64,000 nucleotides of DNA. Source: an uncultured Clostridium sp. (lineage in GTDB: Bacteria > Bacillota > Clostridia > Christensenellales > CAG-138). The stretch covers positions 1 to 64,000 of the forward strand of contig UQNF01000004.1 of assembly GCA_900542285.1 (NCBI GenBank), written 5' to 3'. Made by a program: the position numbers and the translations under genes. The notes beneath the pieces were generated by a model. It ran no database searches and was not told where the DNA came from. It saw only the letters and a program-made list of their open reading frames with translations. This document shows, piece after piece, positions 16,626-29,573 of this stretch (position 1 is its first letter; the number at the start of each line of letters is the position of its first letter).

Positions 16626-17537
16626 TCACATCTGCTGCATTTTCCAAAGCCCGACCCAATACCGCTTTCCTCCGCTCGAGATGAGCCGCCGGGCGTTCCT
16701 CCCCATGCCCCGGGGCGGATACTTGGCATTCGAGCGCACGGCGACGATACGGTATTTTATGCCACGAATATTTGCAACGCCGAAGATGCGCGTATTATCA
16801 TTTACTTCACGCCACCAGTAGGAGTTTTCAAAAAAGCTTGGGAAGGGGTTTTCGACCGCTTCCCTTTCGGTGTGCGCAGTGTCCGGGTATTTTCCCATTG
16901 GCTTTGCCGCCTGCTCTGCTTCCGCTGCGTCAGGTTTTTTTGCCGCCTGCACACCGCCCCGGAACAGCTGCTCCGCCCTTTCGGTATACGCAGCTTCGGG
17001 GTATTTTCCCATTGGCTTTGCCTCCTGCTCTGCTTCCGCTGCGGCAGGTTTTTTTGCCGTCTGCACACCGCCCCGGAACAGTTGCTCCGCCCTTTCGAGT
17101 ATCTCTGCGGTTGCCGGGGATTCGGGCTTAGGCTTTTCTGCTCTTCCTGCCCCTTCGCCCTCCTTCGGGTTGGTCGTCTGCTGCCGCCGCGCGTATTCCA
17201 TCTGCTGCAAACGCCTCTCCTCAGCCCGGACATTCAGAATGAAGCGAACCTTGGTCCTGAACTCCTCCGCCTCAACTCTGCCCATATCGACGCTGCCGAA
17301 GGCGAGCAGCTCTCCGCCTTCGCCGCATAAGAGCAGCCCCCTAACATTCATATTTTCGCCCGTGCCGCAGCCGTCAACTATCCTTATTGCAGCGATCCGC
17401 TTTCCATCCGTAATGAATGCCTGCAGGGCGGAATTCACCCTGCTTCGAAGCTTCAGACAGACCTCCACGCCGCTGCGCTGCTCATTTATTCGTGCCGACC
17501 CGGTCATATCCCCATGTAACGAAAGAAAACGTATCAT
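16626..17537 (-). CDS. Repeat-containing protein, function unknown
   Basis: This is a 303-residue protein. A well-ordered N-terminal part (about 1-115, with SRVNSALQAFITDGKRIAAIRIVDG) is followed by a low-complexity, charged middle with two tandem 38-residue repeats (ERAEQLFRGGVQ...AKPMGKYP). A conserved-looking C-terminal domain (about 235-303) is rich in Trp, Arg and aromatics (FFENSYWWREV, NIRGIKYRIVAV). There is no signal peptide or membrane helix. ATG 17537 is preceded by GGGGG at short spacing (4 nt). It forms its own transcript, downstream of the dusB terminator. I do not recognise the family. Confidence 0.75.
   Translation of the reverse strand: MIRFLSLHGDMTGSARINEQRSGVEVCLKLRSRVNSALQAFITDGKRIAAIRIVDGCGTGENMNVRGLLLCGEGGELLAFGSVDMGRVEAEEFRTKVRFILNVRAEERRLQQMEYARRQQTTNPKEGEGAGRAEKPKPESPATAEILERAEQLFRGGVQTAKKPAAAEAEQEAKPMGKYPEAAYTERAEQLFRGGVQAAKKPDAAEAEQAAKPMGKYPDTAHTEREAVENPFPSFFENSYWWREVNDNTRIFGVANIRGIKYRIVAVRSNAKYPPRGMGRNARRLISSGGKRYWVGLWKMQQM
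16863..17090. repeat. Two 114-bp tandem repeats inside the unknown gene
   Basis: Copies at 16863-16976 and 16977-17090 begin with CCTTTCGG, and a third partial unit starts at 17091. The period of 114 bp keeps the reading frame (38 codons). Differences between copies are mostly substitutions, so the duplication is not very recent, but copy number could still vary. Confidence 0.8.
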
Positions 17538-17612
17538 AATGCCCCCAAAACAGCTTCATCATTACACTATATGCCCGATGAGACAATGTCGAACCGATTT
17601 AAAATAAAAAAA

Positions 17613-17632
17613 GAGGGGTTTTTATCCCCCTC
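17613..17632 (-). terminator. Terminator of dusB operon
   Basis: On the minus strand GAGGGG pairs with CCCCTC and is followed by TTTTTTTATTTT, directly after the dusB stop. Confidence 0.88.
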
Positions 17633-17639
17633 ACGAATG

Positions 17640-18647
17640 CTATTCGTTCAAGCTGTTCCGGAATTGTCTAAGCATATCCTTCAATTCCTCGCTGCTTCCG
17701 CAGCTGTTTATCCGGCGTCTCAGCTCCGTCGCGCCCTGCATACCCTTGGTGTACCAAGCAGCATGTTTTCTAAGCTCCACGAATACCGCCGGGTTGCGGT
17801 TCTGCTTCATGACATTATCCATGAACGCATCGACATGCGCTATTGCCGTATCAAGCCGTTCGCTGTTTCCCGGCGGAGTATAGTCCCTGCCGTCCAGCCT
17901 TGCGCGGATCTCATCGAAGATAAACGGATTGCCCTGTGCGCCCCTCGCAACCATCAGCGCGGCGCATCCGGTTTGGAGCATCTCCTCTGCGGAATCCGCG
18001 GAGAAGATATCGCCGTTGCCGACCACGGGAATATGAACGTTTGAAACGACCTTCGCAATAATATCCCTGTCGGCGGCACCGGAATACATCTGCATTCTCG
18101 TCCTGCCGTGTACGGTGACGAAGCTTGCGCCGCTGTCCTCCGCCATGCGTGCGAATTCCACGGCATTGACGCTCGCATCGTCCCAACCCTTCCTGAATTT
18201 TACGCTGACCGCAATGGGTACTGCCTTCACCACGGCGGAGATGATCCTGCCTGCAAGGACCGGGTCACGCATGAGCGCAGAACCGTCGCCGTTCCCGGTA
18301 ATCTTCGGGGCAGGGCAGCCCATATTGATATCGAAAACGCTTATCTCGCCCTCGCAGGCATCGTACAGCCGTTTGGCGGTCTCGGCAAGTATATCGCTCT
18401 CGTGACCGAAAAGCTGCACGCCGCAGGGCGTTTCCGTCTCGCCCACCTGCAGGAGCGATCTGGTCTTGGAATTGTTGTAGTGAATGCCCTTTGCGCTCAC
18501 CATCTCGGTGAAGGTGAAATCGCAGCCGAATTTTACGCATAGGCTTCTGAATGCAATGTCGGTAACGCCTGCCATAGGGGCAAGCAGCACCGGAACATAG
18601 CCGGGCCTGCGTTCAATATCGGGTTTCAGCAGTTCATTAATTCCCAT
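17640..18647 (-). CDS. dusB: tRNA-dihydrouridine synthase
   Basis: This 335-residue FMN enzyme reduces uridines in the tRNA D-loop. The signatures are APMAGVTDIAFRSLC at the N terminus, the catalytic Cys in NMGCPAPKI, the RNA/FMN segments FRKGWDD and VHGRTR, and the phosphate-binding GNGDIFS and ARGAQGNP. The start chosen is ATG 18647. The frame runs further upstream but overlaps the preceding zincin gene, whose stop lies at 18637-18639, so translation is probably coupled. The subfamily (DusB-like) is inferred from the bacterial Gram-positive pattern. Confidence 0.92.
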   Translation of the reverse strand: MGINELLKPDIERRPGYVPVLLAPMAGVTDIAFRSLCVKFGCDFTFTEMVSAKGIHYNNSKTRSLLQVGETETPCGVQLFGHESDILAETAKRLYDACEGEISVFDINMGCPAPKITGNGDGSALMRDPVLAGRIISAVVKAVPIAVSVKFRKGWDDASVNAVEFARMAEDSGASFVTVHGRTRMQMYSGAADRDIIAKVVSNVHIPVVGNGDIFSADSAEEMLQTGCAALMVARGAQGNPFIFDEIRARLDGRDYTPPGNSERLDTAIAHVDAFMDNVMKQNRNPAVFVELRKHAAWYTKGMQGATELRRRINSCGSSEELKDMLRQFRNSLNE

Positions 18648-19164
18648 TCCTGTATTCTTCAAGCTTTTCTGAATCGTAAATTTCGAGATCCCTGGTACCG
18701 GAGAGCGATTCCCAGTGATGGGTAAGCTCATGCCTTATTATCCTGTCCAGCTCTGCCCGGAGCCTTTCATCATCATAGCCGCCGTATACCCGCAGTATCG
18801 AGCCGCCGTATAGCATGATATGCCTCCCTGTCTGATTCGATCGGCAGTATTCCCCAAGCACCAGAAGCGGCCGTCCCGGTTCTGCCTTGGGATGGAGCTT
18901 CGTCCTTTCGGTCAGAGCGATACCGCCGTGAAGCCCGTTCAGCAGTTCCCTTGGAAGCGACTCGACTACCTCATCCGAAAGCCTTCTGAGCCTGTCCATT
19001 TTCTGCGAAAAGGAGGGCCCGGGACGCACAGCGGTTTTCATATGCGTCTCAGCCTTCGCTTCGCCTGCATGGGCAGGCCCGGAGCCTATGTATTCAATGG
19101 TCTCCGTTGTGCTTATCGCCTGCTGTTCAGCCCTCTTTGGACGGTACTCCTCTGTTTCCGGCAT
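18637..19164 (-). CDS. Zincin-like metallopeptidase (PF06262-like)
   Basis: This is a 175-residue protein. An Arg/Ala-rich N-terminal 55 residues look disordered. The rest matches small predicted zincins: VVESLPRELLNGLHGGIAL, LGEYCRSNQTGRHIMLYGGSI and the metal motif RHELTHHWE (HExxH about 143-147). Substrate and activity are not established for the family. ATG 19164 follows AAGAGGGAC and lies 2 nt after the stop of the DUF1002 gene; its end overlaps the dusB start. It therefore sits in a three-gene operon. Confidence 0.75.
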   Translation of the reverse strand: MPETEEYRPKRAEQQAISTTETIEYIGSGPAHAGEAKAETHMKTAVRPGPSFSQKMDRLRRLSDEVVESLPRELLNGLHGGIALTERTKLHPKAEPGRPLLVLGEYCRSNQTGRHIMLYGGSILRVYGGYDDERLRAELDRIIRHELTHHWESLSGTRDLEIYDSEKLEEYRNGN

Positions 19165-19166
19165 TA

Positions 19167-20156
19167 TCAGTCCCTCTTAAACCACTTGTTGAACAGGTTG
19201 CTGAAGAACTCCGCAACATCCCTAAAGAAATTGCCGATGCTTTCAATGGCGTTGCTGACGGTCTGGGCGAACTTGCCCCAGGTGGTGGTGGCTTTGGCAA
19301 GGCTGAGCACGCGATCCCTTATCTGTTCCACATCCAATCCCTCAAGGGTCCTTGACAGGATGCGGATCTGCTTTATCTGGTTATCGGTAAAGGCGACGCC
19401 GTATTCATCAGCTATCTCGCGGATCTTCTGCTCGACCTCCTCATCGGACATATCCTTGGTCTCGTCCAAAATGAGCTTCAGCTCCGTGATGATGGCGGTC
19501 GCATCGTCGCTGCCGATAAGCTCCGCAAGCTGGCCGGTGGTGATGAGCTCTTCAATGCCTGCATTCTTCAGGTATTCGCTCAGGGTCTGTCCGGTAAGGC
19601 TCTCATATGCCTTGTACACACCGGTGAGCGCAGCGGTGCCGCTGACAGGCGTGGGCGCTGCAACGATGACCATAGCATCGGTTATGCCTATGGTATTGAG
19701 AACGTTCGTGTACATATCCACGGTGCAGTAATCGATATTATAGGTCTTGACATCGAGGCCCTTGCCCTTTTTAAGCCCCTTGATATAGATGCAGGAGATG
19801 GAACGGGTGCCGATCTGGCTGTCCGGCAGCTTGCCGCCGAAATACTTGCGCTCCTCGTCGTTTGAAACGGTAAGGAAACGATCCGAATCCTCAAAATCAG
19901 TTATTCCGAATACTCCAAACACCTGCGCGCGCTGCTCGTCCGTAAGGTTTGCGCCCATAACGACGCGCCAATCGCCCTCAGCGATGGTGGCGTACTCGCC
20001 GTTGGTCACGTCGGTCAGGTCTATATCGCCGATATCAATGATATCACCGCCATCGGTGTTTCCGCTTTCATCCGATGTCTCATCTGCCATAGCAGGGACT
20101 GCCAGTGCTCCTATCGTAAGGATGCAAGCTAACAGCATAGCTAAAAATCTTTTCAT
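19167..20156 (-). CDS. Secreted DUF1002 protein
   Basis: This 329-residue protein has a clear signal peptide (MKRFLAMLLACILTIGALAVPAMA, cleavage near 24) and an acidic Asp/Gly-rich linker. The DUF1002 body shows features such as RVVMGANLTDEQRAQV, ADEYGVAFTDNQIKQI and SISCIYIKGLKKGKGL. A C-terminal amphipathic helix is rich in Phe, Asn and Lys. Bacillus homologues (YpuA) are extracytoplasmic with no known activity. ATG 20156 has a perfect AGGAGG site. It is the first gene of the operon with the zincin and dusB. Confidence 0.85.
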   Translation of the reverse strand: MKRFLAMLLACILTIGALAVPAMADETSDESGNTDGGDIIDIGDIDLTDVTNGEYATIAEGDWRVVMGANLTDEQRAQVFGVFGITDFEDSDRFLTVSNDEERKYFGGKLPDSQIGTRSISCIYIKGLKKGKGLDVKTYNIDYCTVDMYTNVLNTIGITDAMVIVAAPTPVSGTAALTGVYKAYESLTGQTLSEYLKNAGIEELITTGQLAELIGSDDATAIITELKLILDETKDMSDEEVEQKIREIADEYGVAFTDNQIKQIRILSRTLEGLDVEQIRDRVLSLAKATTTWGKFAQTVSNAIESIGNFFRDVAEFFSNLFNKWFKRD

Positions 20157-20232
20157 TTTTATTCCTCCTAATCATGCTCCGGGGAATCTATCCCCTCGGT
20201 AACAGTCTATGCCCAAGGCACATAGATCTGAG

Positions 20233-20260
20233 CATATAGTTTACCACAAAATTGTGTCAA
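20233..20260 (-). promoter_or_regulatory. Probable promoter of the DUF1002 operon
   Basis: Perfect TTGACA (20255-20260), a 16-bp spacer and TATATG (20233-20238), about 80 nt before the ATG. The spacer includes a near-palindrome CACAATTTTGTG. Confidence 0.55.
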
Positions 20261-20425
20261 TATCCAGCCCACAAGCATTGCATAAATGTGTCCCGCTGTC
20301 CCAATGCGGTCGATTTTGTAATATATTTATGGGAAATTCAGCCATACGCGTCAATTTATTGTATAATAGAATTTAAGCTTAAACACTAAGCTCCAATCAT
20401 ACATGTCATCATTCAGGAGGATTAT

Positions 20426-21622
20426 ATGGATAAGAACAGCGGCTTCGCAACGAAGCAAATACATGTAGGCAAGATAGAGATTCCGGGTATCGCACCGCTC
20501 GCAACCCCCATCTTCCAGACCTCGACCTTTGAGTTTGATTCCACCGCGGAGGGCGCCGCCCGTTTCGCAGGCGAAGAGGAAGGCTATATCTACACCCGTC
20601 TGGGCAATCCCAACACAGCCAAAATCGCCGCTAAGCTCGCTGCTCTTGAGCATGCGGAGGCAGGCATGGCCATGGGAAGCGGTATGGGCGCGGTTTCCTC
20701 CGTCATGTGGACCGTGCTTCACGCAGGCGATCATCTGCTTGCGGACGATACCCTCTACGGCTGCACCTTCGCATTCTTCACCCACGGGCTGACCCGTTAC
20801 GGCGTCGAAGTCACCCTTGTAAACTTTGAGGACATTGATGCTGTAAAGGCAGCCATCCGTCCCAACACCAAGGCCTTCTATTTTGAGACTCCCACCAACC
20901 CCAGCCTCAAGCTCATCGACATCGAAGCCATCGCCTCGCTTGCGCATTCCGCCTGCCCCGACGCCAAGGTCATCGTTGACAACACCTTCTCTACCCCCTA
21001 TATCCAGACTCCCATCGACCTCGGCGCCGATATAGTCATCCACAGTGCCACCAAGTATCTCAACGGTCACGGAGACGTCATTGCGGGTATGGCTGTCGGC
21101 ACCAAGGAATTCATAAACGAGTGCAATATGTTCGGTCTCAAGGATATGACCGGTGCAGTCCTCGGGCCGTTCGAAGCATTCCTCATCGACCGCGGCATGA
21201 AGACCCTGGATATCCGCGTGCAGAAGCATTGTGACAACGCCATGAAGGTTGCACGCTTCCTCGAAAGTCATCCCATGGTGGAGCGCGTGCTGTATCCGGG
21301 CCTTGAGAGCCATCCCCGTCATGAGCTTGCCAAGAAGCAGATGCACAACGGCTTTGGCGGCATCATCACGTTCGAGCTGAAATGCAGCCGTGAGAAGAGC
21401 GCGGAATTCGTCAATTCCCTGAAGCTCTGCACCATTGCGGTAAGCCTTGGCGACGCCGAGACCCTCATCGAGCATCCTGCGACCATGACCCACAGCACCT
21501 ACACCCCGGAGGAGCTGGCACAGGCAGGCATCGGCGAGAGTATGCTCCGTCTGAGTGTCGGCCTTGAGGACGCAGAGGACATCATCGAGGATCTCCGTGC
21601 AGGTCTCGACGGCATCAGATAA
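20426..21622 (+). CDS. megL: Methionine gamma-lyase
   Basis: This 398-residue PLP enzyme of the Cys/Met metabolism family should split L-methionine to methanethiol, 2-oxobutyrate and ammonia. The PLP lysine is in SATKYLNGHGD (Lys210). The DTLYGCTFAFF motif has Cys113 at the position of the methionine-gamma-lyase-specific active-site Cys, which separates it from cystathionine synthases and lyases. YTRLGNPN (Tyr/Arg phosphate ligands) is also present. The ATG at 20426 follows AGGAGG. TATAAT at 20362-20367 is the likely -10. The gene is monocistronic. Confidence 0.88.
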   Translation: MDKNSGFATKQIHVGKIEIPGIAPLATPIFQTSTFEFDSTAEGAARFAGEEEGYIYTRLGNPNTAKIAAKLAALEHAEAGMAMGSGMGAVSSVMWTVLHAGDHLLADDTLYGCTFAFFTHGLTRYGVEVTLVNFEDIDAVKAAIRPNTKAFYFETPTNPSLKLIDIEAIASLAHSACPDAKVIVDNTFSTPYIQTPIDLGADIVIHSATKYLNGHGDVIAGMAVGTKEFINECNMFGLKDMTGAVLGPFEAFLIDRGMKTLDIRVQKHCDNAMKVARFLESHPMVERVLYPGLESHPRHELAKKQMHNGFGGIITFELKCSREKSAEFVNSLKLCTIAVSLGDAETLIEHPATMTHSTYTPEELAQAGIGESMLRLSVGLEDAEDIIEDLRAGLDGIR

Positions 21623-21679
21623 TCCGGCACGGCCGTTCCTGCGGCTCTGACGCTTATCAACAACCGAATGTATCAAAAT

Positions 21680-21711
21680 GGCTGCAGTCTCAGGTAAATG
21701 AGGCTGCAGCC
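21680..21711. terminator. Bidirectional terminator between megL and gyrA
   Basis: GGCTGCAG (21680-21687) pairs with CTGCAGCC (21704-21711), with additional CTCA/TGAG pairing inside. AATTTCTTTT follows on the plus side and ATTTTGA on the minus side. Confidence 0.75.
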
Positions 21712-21748
21712 AATTTCTTTTCGGGCTTTTCACCCGTTTACAGCTGTT

Positions 21749-24292
21749 TTATTTTCCGTTCTCCGGGGTTTCTTCAGCATCCTCTGCCGAATCCGCGCTC
21801 TTTGGCGCAAGCGCGACGCTTGCAACGCGCCTGCCCTCATCTATCCTCATCAGCTTCACGCCCTGCGTGTTTCTTGAGATGATGCTTATCGTATCGACAG
21901 GCATACGGATAACGACGCCGTCATCGCGTATCAGCATCAGGTCCTCGCTTCCGTCAACTACCTTGAGGCAGACCAGCTTTCCGGTCTTTTCGGTGATGTT
22001 CATCGCAATTATTCCCTTGCCTGCGCGGGACTGGCTGCGGTATGCTTCCTCGGGTGTACGCTTGCCCATGCCGTTCTCGGTTATTGCAATTATGCAGGAA
22101 TCCTTCACAACGGGACACATATCCACAACGCGGTCGTCATCGTCGAGCTTAATGGCGCGCACGCCTGCCGCATTCCTGCCCATCGCACGGACATCCTGTT
22201 CGCTGAAGCGTATGCTCATGCCGTTTGCAGTGCCGATGATGAACTCATCGTCGCCTGCGGAGAGCGCAACGGAGATAAGCTCATCGCCTTCACGCAGATT
22301 CTGGGCTATCATGCCGCCCTTGCGGATGTTCGAAAACTCGGAAACATGGGTCTTTTTGATAATGCCGTTTCTGGTGCAGAGCACGAGATAGCCGTCCTCC
22401 GTGCCGGGCGCAATCGGGAAGGCTGCGGTGACGAATTCGCCCGTCCCAAGCTGCAGCAGGTTGACGATAGGAGTTCCCTTGGCGGTCCTGCCGGCTTCGG
22501 GGATGGAATAGCACTTGATCCTGAACGCTCTGCCCTTATTGGTGAAGAACATGATATAGGAGTGCGTGGAGGTGACGAAGATATCCTCAAGGAAGTCCTC
22601 CTCACGAGTCGTTCCGCCGGAAACACCCACACCGCCCCTGCGCTGAGTGCGGTAGGTATCCTCCGCAATGCGCTTGATATAGCCGTGGTGGGTGCAGGTG
22701 ACGACCATGGTCTCCTCCTGGATGATGTCGTCCATATCGATATCCTCAACTATCTGAGTGATCTCCGTACGACGCTCATCGGCATACCTGCGCTTTATCT
22801 CCAGCACCTCATCGCGTATCACGCCCAGGAGCTTGCCCTCGTCGGCAAGGATGCCCATGAGGTATTCGACCTGAACCTTCAGCTCGTTGAATTCGGCCTC
22901 GAGCTTGGTCCTTTCAAGACCGGTGAGCCTTTGCAGCCTCATGTCCAGTATCGCCTGTGCCTGCCTCTCGGTAAAGCCAAAGCGCGCGATAAGGCGTTCC
23001 TTTGCCTCCTGTCCGTTGGCACTGGATTTGATAATGGCGATAACCTCGTCGATATTGTCCAGTGCGATCATGAGGCCTTCCAAGATATGAAGCCTCTCCC
23101 TTGCCTTGTCAAGATCGAACTGTGTCCTTCTGGTAACGACGTCCTTCTGGTGCTGCAAATAGTAGTACAGCATCTCGCGGAGGTTCAGCACCTTCGGCTC
23201 GCCGTCCACAAGTGCAATCATGATAACGCCGAAGGTATCCTGAAGCTGGGTGTGCTTATAGAGGTTGTTCAATACTACATTGGCATTGACATCCTTCTTC
23301 AGTTCGATGACTATGCGCATTCCCTTGCGCGAGCTTTCGTCCCTGAGATCGGAAATGCCCTCGACCTTCTTATCGTGAACCAGCTCCGCGATCTTTTCAA
23401 CGAGCTTCGCCTTGTTGACCTGATAGGGTATCTCGGTGACGATGATCCTCGCCCTGTCGGCCTTGTACTGCTCGATCTCGCTCCTTGCGCGCACAAGGAT
23501 CTTGCCCCTGCCCGTAAAGTAGGCATGGCGGATGCCCGTATCGCCCATGATAATGCCGCCAGTCGGGAAATCCGGGCCGGGAATATAGTTCATCAGCTCA
23601 TCGATGGTTATATTCGGATTGTCAATCATTGCGACGAACGCATCGATGGTCTCGCCGAGGTTATGCGGCGGAATATTGGTCGCCATACCGACCGCAATGC
23701 CGTTGGAGCCGTTGACGAGCAGGTTCGGATACCTTGCCGGCAGCACGGAGGGCTGCATAAGGGTCTCATCGAAGTTCGGATAGAAATCAACGGTATTCTT
23801 GTCGAGATCCCGAAGCATTTCCATGGTGAGCTTGCTCATCCTCGCTTCGGTATAACGCATTGCAGCGGCAGGGTCGCCGTCAACGCTTCCGAAGTTTCCG
23901 TGGCCCTCAACCAGCGGATAGCGCGTGGAGAAGGGCTGGGCGAGCCTGACCATTGCATCATAAACGGCGGTATCGCCGTGGGGATGGTATTTGCCGAGCA
24001 CGTCGCCGACGAGTCTTGCGCTCTTTCTGTAAGGCTTGTCGGGCTGCATGGAGAGTTCATCCATCGCATACAGAATACGCCTGTGCACCGGCTTCAGGCC
24101 GTCCCTTACATCCGGCAGCGCGCGGCTGATTATGACAGCCATAGCGTAGGAAATAAAGCTGCGCTTCATTTCACCGACAAGGTTTATAGGCAGTATTTTG
24201 CCGCCCTCGATATCGGTCGGCAGTTCGTTTGTACCAAGCAGCTCAAGGCTTCCTGCCTTGCTGCGTGGGGTGTTATTGTTGTTATCTTCCAT
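21749..24292 (-). CDS. gyrA: DNA gyrase subunit A
   Basis: This 847-residue breakage-reunion subunit has catalytic Tyr147 in AAMRYTEAR. The quinolone-determining segment [12 protein letters not shown] has Thr108 and Asp112 at the Escherichia coli Ser83 and Asp87 positions. The C-terminal DNA-wrapping beta-pinwheel contains a GyrA box QRRGGVG, with Val where Lys is common. The acidic tail is short. It starts 15 nt after gyrB within the recF-gyrB-gyrA operon. Confidence 0.97.
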   Translation of the reverse strand: MEDNNNNTPRSKAGSLELLGTNELPTDIEGGKILPINLVGEMKRSFISYAMAVIISRALPDVRDGLKPVHRRILYAMDELSMQPDKPYRKSARLVGDVLGKYHPHGDTAVYDAMVRLAQPFSTRYPLVEGHGNFGSVDGDPAAAMRYTEARMSKLTMEMLRDLDKNTVDFYPNFDETLMQPSVLPARYPNLLVNGSNGIAVGMATNIPPHNLGETIDAFVAMIDNPNITIDELMNYIPGPDFPTGGIIMGDTGIRHAYFTGRGKILVRARSEIEQYKADRARIIVTEIPYQVNKAKLVEKIAELVHDKKVEGISDLRDESSRKGMRIVIELKKDVNANVVLNNLYKHTQLQDTFGVIMIALVDGEPKVLNLREMLYYYLQHQKDVVTRRTQFDLDKARERLHILEGLMIALDNIDEVIAIIKSSANGQEAKERLIARFGFTERQAQAILDMRLQRLTGLERTKLEAEFNELKVQVEYLMGILADEGKLLGVIRDEVLEIKRRYADERRTEITQIVEDIDMDDIIQEETMVVTCTHHGYIKRIAEDTYRTQRRGGVGVSGGTTREEDFLEDIFVTSTHSYIMFFTNKGRAFRIKCYSIPEAGRTAKGTPIVNLLQLGTGEFVTAAFPIAPGTEDGYLVLCTRNGIIKKTHVSEFSNIRKGGMIAQNLREGDELISVALSAGDDEFIIGTANGMSIRFSEQDVRAMGRNAAGVRAIKLDDDDRVVDMCPVVKDSCIIAITENGMGKRTPEEAYRSQSRAGKGIIAMNITEKTGKLVCLKVVDGSEDLMLIRDDGVVIRMPVDTISIISRNTQGVKLMRIDEGRRVASVALAPKSADSAEDAEETPENGK

Positions 24293-24307
24293 CGTGCTTT
24301 CCCCTTA

Positions 24308-27363
<3,056 letters not shown>

Positions 27364-27434
27364 GAAACACCCTCCCCTCATCGCAATTTCTGCCGCAGTA
27401 AAACGGCTTTTGCATAATAGCCCATTCAAAACTT

Positions 27435-27463
27435 ATTATAGCATAAAACCTCCGAAAGCACAA
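27435..27463 (-). promoter_or_regulatory. Promoter of recF-gyrB-gyrA
   Basis: TTGTGC (27458-27463), a 17-bp spacer and perfect TATAAT (27435-27440). The predicted start, about 27428, lies after the ATG at 27429, which supports the later recF start. Confidence 0.7.
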
Positions 27464-27527
27464 GCAGTGTTTATTATTATAGGAAGAAAAGGTGTATTCT
27501 ATACTCATTTTCGTCCAAAATAGGGAA

Positions 27528-27550
27528 ATGCGCCCCAATTCGGGACGCAT
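27528..27550 (-). terminator. Terminator of the propeller-protein gene
   Basis: ATGCGTCCC pairs with GGGGCGCAT (9 bp including one G-U), followed by TTTCCCTATTTTGG on the minus strand. Confidence 0.7.
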
Positions 27551-27607
27551 ATGAACAATTCCTGTGTTTTCAGCTTTGCAGCCTGTCGGCTTATCGGTCT
27601 GTTAATT

Positions 27608-29083
27608 CTAATTCTTTGTGAGCTGGACCTTTTCAAGTGCAAGCTCGAACTGCATAGCGTCCTTGCTTGCATAGACGTCGAACACGCCCGTGCTTTCACT
27701 TCCATCCGCATAATAAACGACCACGCCGTGCATAGCTTCAACGCTGTACACTCCGTTTGCAACGGGTTCTTCGGAGCATACGCCGTTCTTTACATAATAG
27801 AGGCTTCCTCCGTTGTCCTCGTAATCATTGATGCACAGGCAGGTATCATCGCTGCCCATAATTACGAAATATGCATTGGCGAGCAGTGTCACGGGGCTCT
27901 CCCCAAGCCTGACATACTTCAGCGTTGCATAGTTGTCCACAGCATAGAATTCCTCGAGATCACCGGTACATGTGAAGGTATAGCAGTTTGTTATCACCTT
28001 GGTGGGGCTTGTGGGGTTGTATGCGGAAACGGTGTATACATCGTTGTCCACAAGGCAGGCGATCCTCTTTCCGTCATCGCCGATAACGAATCTGGTCGTG
28101 CCGCCGACGAGCTTGGTCACGGCGCGGTTTGAGCTGACATAGTAGAGGTCATAGCTTCTCAAAGTGTTGCTGTTCTCGTCCTGCGATGTATATGCGGTAT
28201 AGTAGATGCAGTCGAAAATGCTGTCCACGTCCTTAATATTGACCGTGCAGTATTTGCCGCCCATTGCGCAGCTCGATTTTCCTGCATAGGTTATTACCGA
28301 AGCGTCCATCAGCTTTTTGGCCTTGCTGCCGTCAATGCTGTAATGGGTCTTTTCTTCTATATCAAAGGTAATCTCTCTAAGGTCACGGCTTATCTCAAAA
28401 TTTGCCTCCGCCTTTTCGGCAATGAGCTTATCGGTCTTGGCGATATAGTAGAGCTTTCCTGTCAGCTCGTTTCCGTATGCCTCAACATAGTAGCCGGATT
28501 CACCGTCATCCCCGATGGCTGCTATGCAGGCGTTTTCACGCAGCAGCTTCGTCTCTCCGTCCTTATAGACATACGTCATGGTCTTGCCGTTTTCATCGAT
28601 GACGGACACCGCAAACGCCTTGCTGTTAGGCGAAATGGCAAGGCTTGTGATCTCCTCGGCATTCAAGCCCTCGATCTCCGTCACTTCACCGCTCTCATGG
28701 TCGTAGACATGAGCCTTGGTCGAAGTGGAGAACAGCGCAAAGCGGTTATCCAGTGACAACACTGCGCGATCCACGCCGACGGGGTAGACCTTGATTATCC
28801 CGTCCTTATCCGCGCGGTAAAGGCCCGTGCCGCCCCTCATCAGCGCAACGCTGCCGTCACAAGTGAGGTATGCGTCCACGCTGCCCGGGATATAGGTATC
28901 AAGCATTGCATCATCATAAAAAACATAGGTATTCTCGTCCTCCGAGCTTTTAAGATACAGTATGCTGTGTTCGCGTGCAGGGTCTGGATTGACTGCGGAA
29001 TTGATTACAATGAGCGCAACAGCGGCCGCTATCACGATGACGGCTGCCGCAGCGATCAAAATGCTCTTGGTGCTTCGCTTCAT
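27608..29083 (-). CDS. Membrane-anchored beta-propeller-like protein, function unknown
   Basis: This 491-residue protein has a single N-terminal membrane helix (about 8-28, ILIAAAAVIVIAAAVALIVI), then an all-beta body. The body has repeated short blade-like units such as TGLYRADKDG, KAHVYDHESGE, TMTYVYKDGE and DLYYVSSNRA. This repetition suggests an extracytoplasmic beta-propeller. The ATG at 29083 is preceded by AGGGA, which lies in a small GTCCCT/AGGGAC hairpin (29093-29107). The gene has its own consensus promoter. It occupies the place where dnaN or yaaA would normally precede recF. Function unknown. Confidence 0.8.
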   Translation of the reverse strand: MKRSTKSILIAAAAVIVIAAAVALIVINSAVNPDPAREHSILYLKSSEDENTYVFYDDAMLDTYIPGSVDAYLTCDGSVALMRGGTGLYRADKDGIIKVYPVGVDRAVLSLDNRFALFSTSTKAHVYDHESGEVTEIEGLNAEEITSLAISPNSKAFAVSVIDENGKTMTYVYKDGETKLLRENACIAAIGDDGESGYYVEAYGNELTGKLYYIAKTDKLIAEKAEANFEISRDLREITFDIEEKTHYSIDGSKAKKLMDASVITYAGKSSCAMGGKYCTVNIKDVDSIFDCIYYTAYTSQDENSNTLRSYDLYYVSSNRAVTKLVGGTTRFVIGDDGKRIACLVDNDVYTVSAYNPTSPTKVITNCYTFTCTGDLEEFYAVDNYATLKYVRLGESPVTLLANAYFVIMGSDDTCLCINDYEDNGGSLYYVKNGVCSEEPVANGVYSVEAMHGVVVYYADGSESTGVFDVYASKDAMQFELALEKVQLTKN

Positions 29084-29172
29084 ATTCTTTATGTCCCTAT
29101 CAGGGACACCCCTTCGTACTGATTATTTCGGCATCTGTCAGGCCTATAAGCCAGACTGCGCCGTTAAACTTT

Positions 29173-29201
29173 ATTATACTATAATTCGGTTCTTTTGTCA
29201 A
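29173..29201 (-). promoter_or_regulatory. Consensus promoter of the propeller-protein gene
   Basis: Perfect TTGACA (29196-29201), a 17-bp spacer and perfect TATAAT (29173-29178). The leader is about 80 nt and ends in the SD-containing hairpin. Confidence 0.8.
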
Positions 29202-29509
29202 AACGAACGCTTATTTGCTTTGTTTCCATCATCGTACGGGATTCATGCTGTATTTATTCCACGGATATTCTTGCACTGGTTACCGATTACCTTGTGAGTT
29301 ATGGTAATTATGGCGAATGGCCTTGCCGCTGTTGACTTTTGTTTTGTCGCTGCAAAAAGCCTATCACATGGCAAGCCTATTTCAAGGGTCTTTCGCAGCA
29401 AAATGCGAATAGCGAGAAATGAGAGCTTTGATTCACAATTCTGAGATGCCGGCTTAATTTCCGCATGTCCATCCGTCTAAATATATTTACTTTTTCGCTA
29501 AAAAAGTGG
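29202..29509. other. Intergenic region without a gene
   Basis: About 300 bp between two divergent promoters. I see no coding frame with a ribosome site, no tRNA-like fold and no strong dyad. Confidence 0.4.
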
Positions 29510-29537
29510 TTGACGAACTCAATAAAATGAGTATAAT
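29510..29537 (+). promoter_or_regulatory. Promoter of tRNA-Lys
   Basis: TTGACG (29510-29515), a 16-bp spacer and TATAAT (29532-29537), 36 nt before the tRNA. Confidence 0.75.
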
Positions 29538-29573
29538 AAGCAATGCACTTGAAAGTGCGAACAAGTTTATAAT

